Positions 1 through 7,322 are shown, counted from the first letter of the stretch. The stretch is 13,423 bases of DNA from Pseudomonadota bacterium (GCA_023391905.1 JAEWAD010000166.1:1-13423), one strand, 5' to 3'. Translations and numbers: made by a program. Notes: generated by a model not told the origin, from the sequence alone.

Positions 1-212
1 CGGATCAGGCCCTTGGAGGGGCTGGCCTTCTTGATTTCGGCGATGAGCGCCGGTTCGCCGGCGGCCAGCTTGCGGCGGATCGCGTCCGCGAAGCCGCGCG
101 CGGGCGCGGCGTCGCGGGCGCGGGCGATGATCTCGGCCGGTGCAACCTTGGCCTTGGCGGCGGCGATCTCCTCGCGCTTGGTCGCTTCGATCTTCTTCAG
201 GATATCGGTCAT
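1..212 (-). CDS. trpC: Indole-3-glycerol phosphate synthase, N-terminal part (cut by window edge)
   Basis: TrpC closes the indole ring, converting 1-(2-carboxyphenylamino)-1-deoxyribulose 5-phosphate to indole-3-glycerol phosphate in tryptophan synthesis; it is a cytoplasmic TIM-barrel enzyme. Only the first 70 residues are present, beginning MTDILKKIEATKREEI. The family hallmark IAEIKKASPSKG is at about residues 57-68 and holds the conserved Glu and Lys of the active site. The ATG (212-210) lies 4 bases after the trpD stop, so the two genes are almost certainly co-transcribed and probably translationally coupled. The remaining roughly 190 residues lie outside the window. Confidence 0.95.
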   Translation of the reverse strand, partial: MTDILKKIEATKREEIAAAKAKVAPAEIIARARDAAPARGFADAIRRKLAAGEPALIAEIKKASPSKGLI

Positions 213-216
213 CGGT

Positions 217-1230
217 CTACCCGTTCGTGATCGCGACGAGGCGATCGAGCCGTTCATGCGCGCGGCCCTCGTCGATCGAGGCGGCGGCGAGTGCGACGCC
301 TTCCGCGAGCGTCGCCGCCTTGCCGGCGACGATCAGCGCCGCGCCGGCATTGAGCAGCACGGTATCGCGATAGGCACCCTCGGCACCCTCGAGCAGGGCG
401 CGAAGCGCATTGGCGTTGAATTCGGCGTCGCCGCCGCGGATTGCCTCGACCGGCGAAATCGGCACGCCGACCGAGCCGGGCTCGATGGTGAAGGTCTCGA
501 CAGTGCCGTTCTTCAGCGCCGCAACCTTTGTCGGTCCCGCCGTGGTGATCTCGTCGACGCCGCCGGCGCCGTGCACGATCCAGGCATGCTCGGAGCCGAG
601 CGCCGCCAGCACATGCGCCAGGGGCTCGAGCCATTCCTCGGCATAGACGCCGATCAACTGGCGCCTGACGCCGCCGGGATTGGCGAGCGGGCCGAGGATG
701 TTGAAGATCGTGCGCGTGCCCAGCTCGACGCGCGCCGGGCCGACATGCTTCATCGCCGAGTGATGGGCCGGCGCGAACATGAAGCCGATGCCGGCCTCGC
801 GGATGGCGCGGCCGATGGTCTCCGGCGGAATGTCGACGTTGACGCCGAGCGCCATCAGCACGTCGGCGGCGCCCGATTTCGACGACACGGCGCGGTTGCC
901 GTGCTTGGCGACGGGCACGCCCGCGCCGGCCACGACGAACGCCGACGCGGTCGAGATGTTGTAGGTATGCGCGCCGTCGCCGCCGGTGCCGACGATGTCG
1001 ATGGCGTCGGCCGGAGCGTCGACCGGCGTCATCTTCGCGCGCATCGTCGCGACGGCGCCGGCGATCTCGTCGACGGTCTCGCCGCGGACGCGCAGGCCCA
1101 TCAGGAAGCCGCCGATCTGGGCCGGCGTCGCCGACCCGGACATGATCACGTCGAAGGCGGCCTCCGCTTCGGCGCGGTTCAGTGCCTTGCCGGAGGCGAC
1201 CTTGGCGATGTGGGATTTCAGGTCGTTCAT
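217..1230 (-). CDS. trpD: Anthranilate phosphoribosyltransferase
   Basis: TrpD transfers phosphoribose from PRPP to anthranilate, the second step of the tryptophan branch, in the cytoplasm. The 337-residue product has the usual family length. The PRPP and magnesium loop GTGGDG is at residues 81-86, followed by the KHGNRAVSSKSGAADVL segment typical of the family. I chose the ATG at 1230 (MNDLKSHIAKV): it starts 10 bases after the trpG stop and has a GAGG ribosome-binding motif just upstream, at about 1239-1242. An ATG at 1275 would add 15 unconserved residues and overlap the end of trpG, so it is less likely. The gene sits between trpG and trpC in one operon. No sign of damage. Confidence 0.97.
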   Translation of the reverse strand: MNDLKSHIAKVASGKALNRAEAEAAFDVIMSGSATPAQIGGFLMGLRVRGETVDEIAGAVATMRAKMTPVDAPADAIDIVGTGGDGAHTYNISTASAFVVAGAGVPVAKHGNRAVSSKSGAADVLMALGVNVDIPPETIGRAIREAGIGFMFAPAHHSAMKHVGPARVELGTRTIFNILGPLANPGGVRRQLIGVYAEEWLEPLAHVLAALGSEHAWIVHGAGGVDEITTAGPTKVAALKNGTVETFTIEPGSVGVPISPVEAIRGGDAEFNANALRALLEGAEGAYRDTVLLNAGAALIVAGKAATLAEGVALAAASIDEGRAHERLDRLVAITNG

Positions 1231-1240
1231 GCTGCTTGCC

Positions 1241-1852
1241 TCATGCGACCGAACGGGGAACGCGGTTGGCCGCATTCCACTCGGCGGCGAGATCGAGGAA
1301 GTTCTTCAGCATGAGATGCCCATGCTCCGAGGCGATGCTCTCGGGATGGAACTGCACGCCGTGCATCGGATAGGTCTTGTGCATCGCGCCCATGACCACG
1401 CCATCTTCCGATTCCGCGGTGATCTCGAGCACGGCGGGCATGGTCTCGCGCTTCACGGTCAGCGAGTGGTAGCGCGTCGCCTTGAAGGGACCATTGATGC
1501 CCCGGAACACGCTCTTGCCGGTGTGGTTGATGGTCGAGATCTTGCCGTGCATCTGGCTCGGCGCCCGAATCACGTCGCCGCCCATGGCCTGGCCGATGGC
1601 CTGATGGCCGAGGCAGACGCCGAAGATCGGGATGGTCGCGCCGACGCGCTCGATCAGGTCCAGGCAGACGCCCGCCTCGTTCGGCGTGCATGGGCCCGGC
1701 GACAGCACGATACCCTCGGGATCAAGGGAAACCACCTCTTCCACGGTGATCTTGTCGTTGCGCTTGATGATCAGCTTGGCGCCAAGCTCCCCCAGATAAT
1801 GGACGAGATTGTAGGTGAAGCTGTCGTAGTTATCGATGACGAGAAAAGTCAT
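1241..1852 (-). CDS. trpG: Anthranilate synthase component II (glutamine amidotransferase)
   Basis: TrpG hydrolyses glutamine and channels ammonia to TrpE for anthranilate formation. The 203-residue class I amidotransferase starts MTFLVIDNYDSFTYNLVHYL. The oxyanion loop SPGPCTPNEAG is at residues 51-61, the nucleophile Cys80 sits in GVCLGHQ, and His169 and Glu171 in QFHPES complete the catalytic triad. Length is normal and it is a separate gene, not fused to trpE as in many rhizobia. A GGAGGGG ribosome-binding stretch precedes the ATG by about a dozen bases. In some bacteria the same subunit also serves PabB in folate synthesis; the trp neighbourhood argues for the tryptophan role, but dual use cannot be excluded. 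Confidence 0.96.
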   Translation of the reverse strand: MTFLVIDNYDSFTYNLVHYLGELGAKLIIKRNDKITVEEVVSLDPEGIVLSPGPCTPNEAGVCLDLIERVGATIPIFGVCLGHQAIGQAMGGDVIRAPSQMHGKISTINHTGKSVFRGINGPFKATRYHSLTVKRETMPAVLEITAESEDGVVMGAMHKTYPMHGVQFHPESIASEHGHLMLKNFLDLAAEWNAANRVPRSVA

Positions 1853-1876
1853 GATGCTGCGTCCCCTCCGCTTCGT

Positions 1877-3391
1877 CTACTGCCCGCGTCCAGCCTGAGA
1901 AGCGAACTTTACCGCTTCCTCGGCTGCACGGAAGAGCGCACGGGCCTTGGCGATGCACTCCTGGTGTTCACTCTCGGGGACGGAGTCGGCGACGATGCCG
2001 GCGCCGGCCTGCGCATACATCTTGCCGTCCTTGACGATCGAGGTGCGGAGTACGATGCAGGTGTCCATCGCGCCGTCGGCAGAGAAATAGCCGACGCAGC
2101 CGGCATAGATGCCGCGCTTCTCGCCCTCCAGCTCGTCGATGATCTGCATCGCGCGCACCTTCGGCGCGCCCGAGACTGTGCCGGCCGGGAAGCCGGCGGC
2201 GAGCGCCTCCAGCATGTCGTGTTCCGAGGACAGTCGGCCGACCACGTTCGACACGATGTGCATCACGTGGCTGTAGTATTCGAGGAAGAACTTGTCGGTG
2301 ACCTTGACCGTGCCGATCTCGGCGACGCGGCCGACATCGTTGCGGCCGAGGTCGAGCAGCATCAGGTGCTCGGCCAGTTCTTTCGGATCGGCGAGCAGCT
2401 CGGCGGCGAGCGCCTTGTCCTCGTCCGGCGTGGCGCCGCGGCGGCGGGTGCCGGCGATCGGACGGATCGTCACCTCGCCATCGCGGACGCGGACCAGGAT
2501 TTCCGGGCTCGAACCGGCGACCGCGAAGTCGCCGAAATCGAGGAAATACAGGAACGGCGACGGGTTGGTGCGCCGGAGCGCGCGGTAGAGCGCGAAGGGC
2601 GGCAGGCTGAACGGCGCCTCGAAGCGCTGCGACAGCACGACCTGGAAGATGTCGCCGGCGGCGATGTATTCCTTCGCCTTCGCGACCATCTCCAGATAGC
2701 GCTCATGCGAGGTGTTGGAGACGACCGGCACCGACAGGTCGATGTCGTCGGGGTTGGCGCTCCGGTGCAGCGGGCCTTCCAGGCAGTCGACCGCCGCCGT
2801 CAGTCGCTCGACGGCGCGGTTGTAGGCCTGGGCCGCGCTGACGCCGGCGACCGGGCGCACGGGCGTCACCAGCGTGATCTCGTCCTTGATCGAATCGAAG
2901 ATCACCATGACCGTCGGGCGCATCATGATGGCGTCGGGCAGGCCGAGCGCGTCCGGATTGGGCGCGCCCAGCTCCTCCATCTGCCGCACCATGTCGTAGC
3001 CGAGATAACCGAAGATGCCGGCCGACATCGGCGGCAGGCCCTCCGGCAGATCGATATGCGAGGCGGCGATCACCTGGCGCAGCGCGTCGAGCGAGCGGCC
3101 CTCGAGCGGCTCGAAGGCATCGGGATCGCGGGCAGGGTTCTCGTTGATTTCGGCGCGATCTCCGAAGGCGCGGAAGATGAGGTCGGGCTCGATTCCGATC
3201 ATCGAATAGCGGCCGCGCACGGCGCCGCCCTCTACGGATTCGAGCAGGAAGGTCTTGGCGCGTCCGGCCGAGAGCTTCAGCATGGCGGAGACCGGCGTCT
3301 CCAGATCCGCGACCATTCGTGTCCAGACGACCTGCGCGCGGCCCTCATCATAGGCAGGCGCAATCGTCTCCAGCGACGGCTCGATCAGCAT
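1877..3391 (-). CDS. trpE: Anthranilate synthase component I
   Basis: TrpE makes anthranilate from chorismate using ammonia supplied by TrpG; it commits carbon to tryptophan and is usually feedback-inhibited by it. The 504-residue protein has normal length. Near the N terminus LLES (residues 49-52) matches the element known to bind inhibitory tryptophan, so feedback control is likely retained. The C-terminal chorismate-binding domain shows PSPFLYFLDF, IRPIAGTRRRG, DLGRNDVGRV and GTVSGAPKVRAMQIIDELEG. It lies 24 bases upstream of trpG in the order E-G-D-C. The ATG at 3391 lacks a strong ribosome-binding site (only GGA about 9 bases upstream). The 298-base leader before it carries several inverted repeats, described separately. 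Confidence 0.96.
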   Translation of the reverse strand: MLIEPSLETIAPAYDEGRAQVVWTRMVADLETPVSAMLKLSAGRAKTFLLESVEGGAVRGRYSMIGIEPDLIFRAFGDRAEINENPARDPDAFEPLEGRSLDALRQVIAASHIDLPEGLPPMSAGIFGYLGYDMVRQMEELGAPNPDALGLPDAIMMRPTVMVIFDSIKDEITLVTPVRPVAGVSAAQAYNRAVERLTAAVDCLEGPLHRSANPDDIDLSVPVVSNTSHERYLEMVAKAKEYIAAGDIFQVVLSQRFEAPFSLPPFALYRALRRTNPSPFLYFLDFGDFAVAGSSPEILVRVRDGEVTIRPIAGTRRRGATPDEDKALAAELLADPKELAEHLMLLDLGRNDVGRVAEIGTVKVTDKFFLEYYSHVMHIVSNVVGRLSSEHDMLEALAAGFPAGTVSGAPKVRAMQIIDELEGEKRGIYAGCVGYFSADGAMDTCIVLRTSIVKDGKMYAQAGAGIVADSVPESEHQECIAKARALFRAAEEAVKFASQAGRGQ

Positions 3392-3412
3392 GGTTCAGTC
3401 CATCAGGTTGGG

Positions 3413-3429
3413 GAGGCTCCCGGAGCCTC
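3413..3429 (-). repeat. Perfect 8-bp inverted repeat just upstream of trpE
   Basis: GAGGCTCC, one central base, then GGAGCCTC: both arms match perfectly. On the trpE strand it ends 21 bases before the ATG. It could be an operator for a dimeric regulator or an RNA hairpin (about 6-7 bp with a short loop) in the leader. No T run follows, so it is not a standard intrinsic terminator. Confidence 0.6.
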
Positions 3430-3466
3430 GATATGGTGGCGCGACGCAGTCGCGGCTAAGGCGTAT

Positions 3467-3499
3467 CCATCGTCGTCCCGGCAAGGCCGGGGGCGATGG
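3467..3499. repeat. Two-part hairpin in the trpE leader
   Basis: On the plus strand CCATCG (3467-3472) pairs with CGATGG (3494-3499), and CCCGGC (3477-3482) pairs with GCCGGG (3486-3491) around an AAG loop; a TCGT/GG internal loop separates the two stems. It resembles the short GC-rich palindromic intergenic repeats common in alphaproteobacteria, and could equally be a leader RNA structure. No T tract follows on either strand. Confidence 0.6.
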
Positions 3500-3572
3500 T
3501 CAACGCCATCGCCAGGTCTGTGTGCGCCGCCAGCATGCCGCGCGCTGTCCATTTCCCGTGGACGGCCACCAA

Positions 3573-3592
3573 CCGGCCCCGCGAGGGGCCGG
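3573..3592. repeat. Perfect 8-bp hairpin with a 4-base loop in the ppiD-trpE gap
   Basis: CCGGCCCC, loop GCGA, GGGGCCGG. This is a perfect 8-bp stem of G-C pairs; read on the plus strand the loop is a GNRA-type tetraloop. It lies about 100 bases after the ppiD stop and 180 bases before trpE. Neither side has a T run. It may help end ppiD transcripts, block RNA decay or belong to a trpE leader fold. Confidence 0.6.
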
Positions 3593-3689
3593 CGTGCCGT
3601 CGAAGGCGACGAGGTCGACGCGCTTGGTGCGCGACGAGCCCTCTCGCGGATCGGGTGAATGGCGTGGCGACATGACTTCCAACCAACCC

Positions 3690-5576
3690 TCAGATAGCGC
3701 CGATGATCTGCTGCATCGCGGTCTGGTTGACCGTGGCGCCGAGCTGGCGCTGCAGCTCGGAGACATATTGCTGCAGAAGATCGTTCTGCATGGAATCGGC
3801 CAGCTGCTGGGTGAGCGGATTGCTGTCCGAGCTCGCAGTGTACGGGGTCTCGACGACCTCCGCCACCTGCAGCACGACCTGCTCGCCATCCTGTGCGCCG
3901 GGGGCGACCGCGGCGGAGCCCTTCGGGCCGGCGAAGGCCGCCTTCAGGGCCTCGGTCGAGAGGCCGTCGCCAGGCTGCGACGAGCGGGTCTGCTGGGTGC
4001 GCGACTGCACGGTCAGGCCCAGCGAGGCGGCGACGTCGTCGAGTGTCTCGCCCTTGCCGAGCCGGTCCTTGGCCTCGTTCGCCTTGGCGACCAGCTTGTC
4101 GTCCGCGTTCTGCTTCTTCCAGGCCTCGACGACCTTGTCCTTCACCTCGTCGAGCGGCCGGTCATGCGCCGGGTTGATGTCGACGATCGAGTACCAGACA
4201 TAGCCGCCGTCCTCGGTCGGGATCGCGGCATTGTCGATGCCGACGTCGCTCTCGAACGCGTCCTTGAGCAGCTGGGCCTGCGCCGGAATGTCGGCGACGG
4301 CGTTGCCTTCGGCATCCTTGCCCTGCTGGTCGACGGCGATCTTCTTGACCGTCAGCTTGTTGTTGGTCGCGATCTCTTCGAGCGAGGCGCCGCCCGCGCG
4401 GGCGTCCTCGATCGAATCACGCAGCACGTTGATGTCGGCCCGGGCGTTGCCGAGGGCGAGCGTCTTCTTGAGCTCGTCCTTGACGTCGGCGAACGGCTTG
4501 ACGGCTTCCGGCACCACGTCGGTGACGCGGACGATGACCGGGCCGAAGCTGCCCTTGACCACGTCGCTGGCGCTGTTCGGCGCAAGGGCGAAGGCGGCCT
4601 CCGCCACGGCGGTGTCGATCAGCTTGTCGCGCGTGACGACGCCGAGGTCGACGTCGGCGAGCTTCTTGCCGGTGCTTTCCAGCACGGCGTCGAAGGCTTC
4701 GCCGGCCTTCAGCCGATCCGCCGCTGCCTGGGCCGTGCTCTCGTCGGCGAAGACGATCTGGAACACGTGGCGGGTCTCGGGCGAGGTGAAGCGGGCCTTG
4801 TCCGCGTCATAAGCCTTCTGCGCGTCCTCGTCGCTGACGTCCTCGGGGCGGGCGACCTCTTCGGGGCCGACCTTCACGAGGGCGATCGTGCGGGATTCCG
4901 GCGCGCGCCAATTTGCCTTGTTGTCATTGTAGTAGGCGGTGAGCTCGTCGGCGTTCGGCGCGGCGATCTCCCCAACCACCGAAGTCGGCAGCACGATGTA
5001 GCGGATGTCGCGCTGCTCGGTCTGGTACTCGTGCAGGGCCTTGGAGAACGCGTCCGGCGCGGTCGCGCCGCCGGAGATCGATTCGGCGATCTGCTGGCGC
5101 TTCTCCTGCGCGCGGCGCTCGACGACATAGGCGTCCTCGGACATGCCGTTGTTGCGCAGCAGCGAGACGAAATAGTTGCGGTCGAAGGTGCCGCCGGGGC
5201 CCTTGAAGGCCGGATCTTCGGCGATCTCGCGGATCAGCATGTCCTTCGACACGCCGATGTGCAGGTTCTTGGCCTGGTCATCGAGCGCCGCCTCGGTCAC
5301 CAGCCGGCCCAGCACCTGGTTCGGAATGCCGAGCATCCGGGCCTGGTCGGGGGTGATCTGCTGGCCGACTCGCTGGCTCATCGCCTGCAATTCGCGGCGA
5401 TAGGCGCGATCGAAACTGACCGAGGAAATGTCGGTGTTGCCGACGCGCGCGACGGAATGGTTGCCGACTCCAGTGAAGACATCGGCGATGCCCCAGACGG
5501 CGAAGCTCAGCACGAGCAGTCCGAGTAAGATCTGCGCCACCCAGCCGGTGGCGTATTTGCGCATCGTATTGAGCAT
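3690..5576 (-). CDS. PpiD/SurA-like periplasmic peptidyl-prolyl isomerase, membrane-anchored
   Basis: This probable folding helper acts on proteins leaving the Sec channel. The 628-residue product starts with a short positive segment and one membrane helix (about residues 12-33, VAQILLGLLVLSFAVWGIAD), leaving the rest in the periplasm. A SurA-type N-terminal region (about 35-190) follows; then a parvulin-like domain begins at TRHVFQIVF (about 266) and runs to about 355 with DLGVVTRDKL and GPVIVRVTDV. The C-terminal third is helical and Gln-rich. Length and layout match PpiD (E. coli 623 residues). The first ATG is supported by AGAGGAC 5-6 bases upstream, better than the internal Met5. Isomerase activity cannot be judged from sequence; some PpiD domains are inactive. 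Confidence 0.88.
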   Translation of the reverse strand: MLNTMRKYATGWVAQILLGLLVLSFAVWGIADVFTGVGNHSVARVGNTDISSVSFDRAYRRELQAMSQRVGQQITPDQARMLGIPNQVLGRLVTEAALDDQAKNLHIGVSKDMLIREIAEDPAFKGPGGTFDRNYFVSLLRNNGMSEDAYVVERRAQEKRQQIAESISGGATAPDAFSKALHEYQTEQRDIRYIVLPTSVVGEIAAPNADELTAYYNDNKANWRAPESRTIALVKVGPEEVARPEDVSDEDAQKAYDADKARFTSPETRHVFQIVFADESTAQAAADRLKAGEAFDAVLESTGKKLADVDLGVVTRDKLIDTAVAEAAFALAPNSASDVVKGSFGPVIVRVTDVVPEAVKPFADVKDELKKTLALGNARADINVLRDSIEDARAGGASLEEIATNNKLTVKKIAVDQQGKDAEGNAVADIPAQAQLLKDAFESDVGIDNAAIPTEDGGYVWYSIVDINPAHDRPLDEVKDKVVEAWKKQNADDKLVAKANEAKDRLGKGETLDDVAASLGLTVQSRTQQTRSSQPGDGLSTEALKAAFAGPKGSAAVAPGAQDGEQVVLQVAEVVETPYTASSDSNPLTQQLADSMQNDLLQQYVSELQRQLGATVNQTAMQQIIGAI

Positions 5577-5592
5577 CGACGTCCTCTAACGC

Positions 5593-5614
5593 GCGGGGGC
5601 TTCTCCGGCCCCGC
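5593..5614 (-). promoter_or_regulatory. Hairpin in the ppiD 5' leader
   Basis: GCGGGG (5593-5598) pairs with CCCCGC (5609-5614) around a 10-base loop. It lies between the predicted ppiD promoter and its ribosome-binding site, so it would form in the first part of the mRNA. It could stabilise the 5' end; a specific regulatory role is not shown. Confidence 0.4.
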
Positions 5615-5626
5615 ATCGGGCGCGCG

Positions 5627-5655
5627 ATCATAGAAAGGACCCTTCGCTGGGGCAA
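5627..5655 (-). promoter_or_regulatory. Predicted sigma-70 type promoter for ppiD
   Basis: Read on the minus strand: -35 TTGCCC (5655-5650), a 17-base spacer, and -10 TATGAT (5632-5627). The -10 matches the TATAAT consensus at five of six positions and the -35 matches TTGACA at four. Transcription would start near 5620 and give a leader of about 45 bases containing the hairpin at 5593-5614. This is the best promoter match I found in the window. Confidence 0.6.
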
Positions 5656-5748
5656 GGCGCACGGCAGTCGCCTCTGTTCGGTCGCCAATTGTGGCGGTGA
5701 TCGCCACGTTTCCAGCCCGTCAAACGGCCGTTCGGCCGGATCGGTCGC

Positions 5749-5777
5749 TTGACTTGTCGCCGCCGGGCCGGTGCAAA
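5749..5777 (+). promoter_or_regulatory. Weak promoter candidate for tpiA
   Basis: TTGACT (5749-5754) is a good -35 match. At 17 bases spacing lies TGCAAA (5772-5777), a poor -10. The site is about 40 bases before the tpiA ATG, on the strand opposite the ppiD promoter. The preceding CGGCCG-TT-CGGCCG repeat (about 5725-5738) may be incidental in GC-rich DNA. Confidence 0.3.
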
Positions 5778-5817
5778 GGGGCAACGAGATTCTCCGCAAC
5801 CCGATGTCAGGAAGCTC

Positions 5818-6588
5818 ATGTCCAGCACTCACACGTCGCGCCCCAAGCCGCTCGTCGCCGGCAATTGGAAGATGAACGGACTGAAGGCCTCGGCCGCCGA
5901 ACTGGGCCAGATCATCGCCGGCTACGGCGCGGACCTGCGCGACAAGGTCGATCTCGCGATCTGCCCGCCGGCGACGCAGCTGATCCCGTTCTCGGTCGTG
6001 GCGCTGGGCAGCCGCGTGGCGATTGGCGGGCAGGATTGCCACGCCAAGGCAAGTGGCGCGCATACGGGCGATCTCTCGGCCGAGATGATTGCCGATACCG
6101 GGGCGACGCATGTGATCGTCGGCCACTCCGAGCGCCGGACCGACCATGCCGAAACCGACGCGATGGTCCGCGCCAAGGCTGAGGCGGCGTGGCGGGCCGG
6201 GCTGGTTGCGATCCTGTGCATCGGCGAGACGGAGGCCGAGCGTCGCGGCGGCACGACGCTTTCGGTGGTCGACACGCAACTGGCCGGATCGGTGCCCGAC
6301 GCGGCGACGGCCGACAATCTCGTCATCGCCTATGAGCCCGTCTGGGCCATCGGCACGGGCCTGACGCCGTCCAACGCCGATATCGCCGAAGTCCACGCCC
6401 ACATCCGCCAGCGACTCGTCGCGCGCTTCGGCAAGGCGGGTGAGGGGATGCGCATTCTCTATGGCGGCTCGGTCAAGCCTTCCAACGCCGGCGAAATTCT
6501 TCGGATCGCGGATGTCGACGGAGCGCTCGTCGGGGGCGCCAGCCTGAAGGCAGCGGACTTCCTCGGCATCGCCGCGGCCTATGCCTGA
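5818..6588 (+). CDS. tpiA: Triose-phosphate isomerase
   Basis: TpiA interconverts dihydroxyacetone phosphate and glyceraldehyde 3-phosphate in glycolysis and gluconeogenesis; it is a cytoplasmic TIM barrel. The 256-residue product has the standard length. Active-site signatures are all present: NWKMNG with Asn16 and Lys18, VGHSERR with the electrophile His103, YEPVWAIGTG with the base Glu173, and the phosphate-binding YGGSVKPSN near the C terminus. The ATG at 5818 follows an AGGAAG ribosome-binding motif (5809-5814). An upstream in-frame start at 5749 would add an unconserved Arg-rich stretch overlapping the candidate promoter, so I rejected it. It is the first gene of the plus-strand block, 120 bases before secG. 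Confidence 0.97.
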   Translation: MSSTHTSRPKPLVAGNWKMNGLKASAAELGQIIAGYGADLRDKVDLAICPPATQLIPFSVVALGSRVAIGGQDCHAKASGAHTGDLSAEMIADTGATHVIVGHSERRTDHAETDAMVRAKAEAAWRAGLVAILCIGETEAERRGGTTLSVVDTQLAGSVPDAATADNLVIAYEPVWAIGTGLTPSNADIAEVHAHIRQRLVARFGKAGEGMRILYGGSVKPSNAGEILRIADVDGALVGGASLKAADFLGIAAAYA

Positions 6589-6708
6589 ACGTCGCGGCCG
6601 TCTTGTCATGCGACAGGCGCTCGCCATATCAGGGCCACGGCACTGGAAACGGCGAAACCGATCGTGTACAAGGCCGCCAGCTTTTATGAATTCTGATCAG
6701 AGACATCG

Positions 6709-7161
6709 ATGCAGACAGTCATCATCGTGATCCACCTGATGGTGGTCGTCGCGCTCGTCGCCGTTGTGTTGCTGCAGCGGTCCGAGGGCGGCGCGCTTGG
6801 AATTGGTGGCGGCGGCGGGTTCATGTCGGCGCGCGGCTCGGCCAACGTGCTGACGCGGACGACGGCGATCCTCGCGACCATCTTTTTCCTGACGTCGCTG
6901 GGCCTCACCCTGCTCACGCGCTACGGCGAGCGGCCGTCCTCGATCCTTGATCAGATCCAGAGCCAGTCGCCCGCGCCGGGTGCTGCGGGTGGCTCGGGTC
7001 AGGGTATCCTGGACCAGCTTCCTGCCCGTCAGACGCCCGCGGCTCCCGCCGCAGGCGAGCCGGCACCGGCAGGTCAGGCTGCACCCGCTGGCGAGGCCGC
7101 TCCGGCCGCGACGCCCGCGCCCGCCGAGCCGGCTGCGCCCGCAGTTCCCAGCTCGCAGTAG
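6709..7161 (+). CDS. secG: Protein-export translocase subunit SecG
   Basis: SecG is the small accessory subunit of the SecYEG channel in the inner membrane. The 150-residue product has the two expected membrane helices (about residues 3-22 and 51-70). Between them lies the family loop LLQRSEGGALGIGGGGGFMS. After residue 75 comes a tail of about 75 residues rich in Ala, Pro, Gly and Gln. This makes the protein longer than E. coli SecG (110 residues); such tails are common in alphaproteobacterial SecG and are probably disordered. A weak AGAGA-type ribosome-binding site precedes the ATG. Transcription ends at the strong terminator at 7186-7221. A possible -10 (TATGAA, 6685-6690) lacks a good -35. 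Confidence 0.93.
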   Translation: MQTVIIVIHLMVVVALVAVVLLQRSEGGALGIGGGGGFMSARGSANVLTRTTAILATIFFLTSLGLTLLTRYGERPSSILDQIQSQSPAPGAAGGSGQGILDQLPARQTPAAPAAGEPAPAGQAAPAGEAAPAATPAPAEPAAPAVPSSQ

Positions 7162-7185
7162 TCGCGTAAAGCCTTTCTCCTCACG

Positions 7186-7221
7186 CGTCGCCGCGCGGTT
7201 CCGTGCGGCGACGTTTTATTT
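7186..7221 (+). terminator. Rho-independent terminator of secG
   Basis: CGTCGCCGC (7186-7194) pairs perfectly with GCGGCGACG (7205-7213) around a 10-base loop, followed at once by TTTTATTT (7214-7221). Its place, 24 bases after the secG stop, and its T tract make it a textbook intrinsic terminator. It implies that pyrG has its own promoter or depends on read-through. Confidence 0.87.
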
Positions 7222-7322
7222 GGAGGAAGGCGAATTGCTGAATGATGGTCGAGCCGTCAGTCTGTGCGGCGGCTGGATCTTGTCGTAACGAATCGGTCGA
7301 TCGGAAACTGAGGTAGAGGCCC
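7222..7322 (+). promoter_or_regulatory. pyrG leader with a strong ribosome-binding site and possible small ORFs
   Basis: Directly after the terminator T run lies GGAGGAAGG (7222-7230), a strong ribosome-binding motif too far from pyrG to serve it. Two small frames could use it: TTG at 7235 (17 codons, stop ending 7288) and ATG at 7242 (24 codons, stop TAG at 7314-7316, inside the GGTAGAGG that precedes pyrG). Either could be a leader peptide, or the motif may be chance. No clear promoter was seen in this gap. Confidence 0.25.

Larger units (their letters stand above)
3392..3689 (-). promoter_or_regulatory. 298-base trpE leader / ppiD-trpE gap
   Basis: This non-coding stretch lies between the ppiD stop and the trpE start, both on the minus strand. 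It holds three inverted repeats (3413-3429, 3467-3499, 3573-3592) and a weaker one at 3547-3563 (GTCCA/TGGAC). I found no convincing -35/-10 pair. A small minus-strand frame (3673-3500) contains five Trp codons near its end and stops directly against the 3467-3499 hairpin. Some alphaproteobacteria control trpE by ribosome-mediated attenuation at a Trp-rich leader peptide. Here the frame is far longer than known leader peptides and no U-rich terminator is visible, so a regulatory role is inference only. Confidence 0.35.

Noticed and set aside
1231..1275. Alternative upstream start for trpD
   Set aside because: It would add 15 unconserved residues overlapping the end of trpG; the ATG at 1230 has a proper GAGG motif and gives the usual N terminus.
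3429..3446. Plus-strand codons reading Ser-Ile-Trp-Trp-Arg, similar to the end of known rhizobial trp leader peptides
   Set aside because: It lies on the strand opposite to trpE, so it cannot be a cis leader peptide for that gene; no start codon with a ribosome-binding site precedes it closely. Treated as coincidence.
986..3658. Very long open frame (890 codons) on the plus strand across trpD, trpG and trpE
   Set aside because: It is the antisense shadow of genuine trp genes in GC-rich DNA: low-complexity Arg/Asp/Gly/Ala content, no recognisable domain, and the opposite strand encodes clear enzymes.
5749..5817. Upstream in-frame start for tpiA
   Set aside because: The added stretch is Arg-rich and unlike the family, overlaps a -35-like element, and the ATG at 5818 has an AGGAAG ribosome-binding site and gives the standard length.
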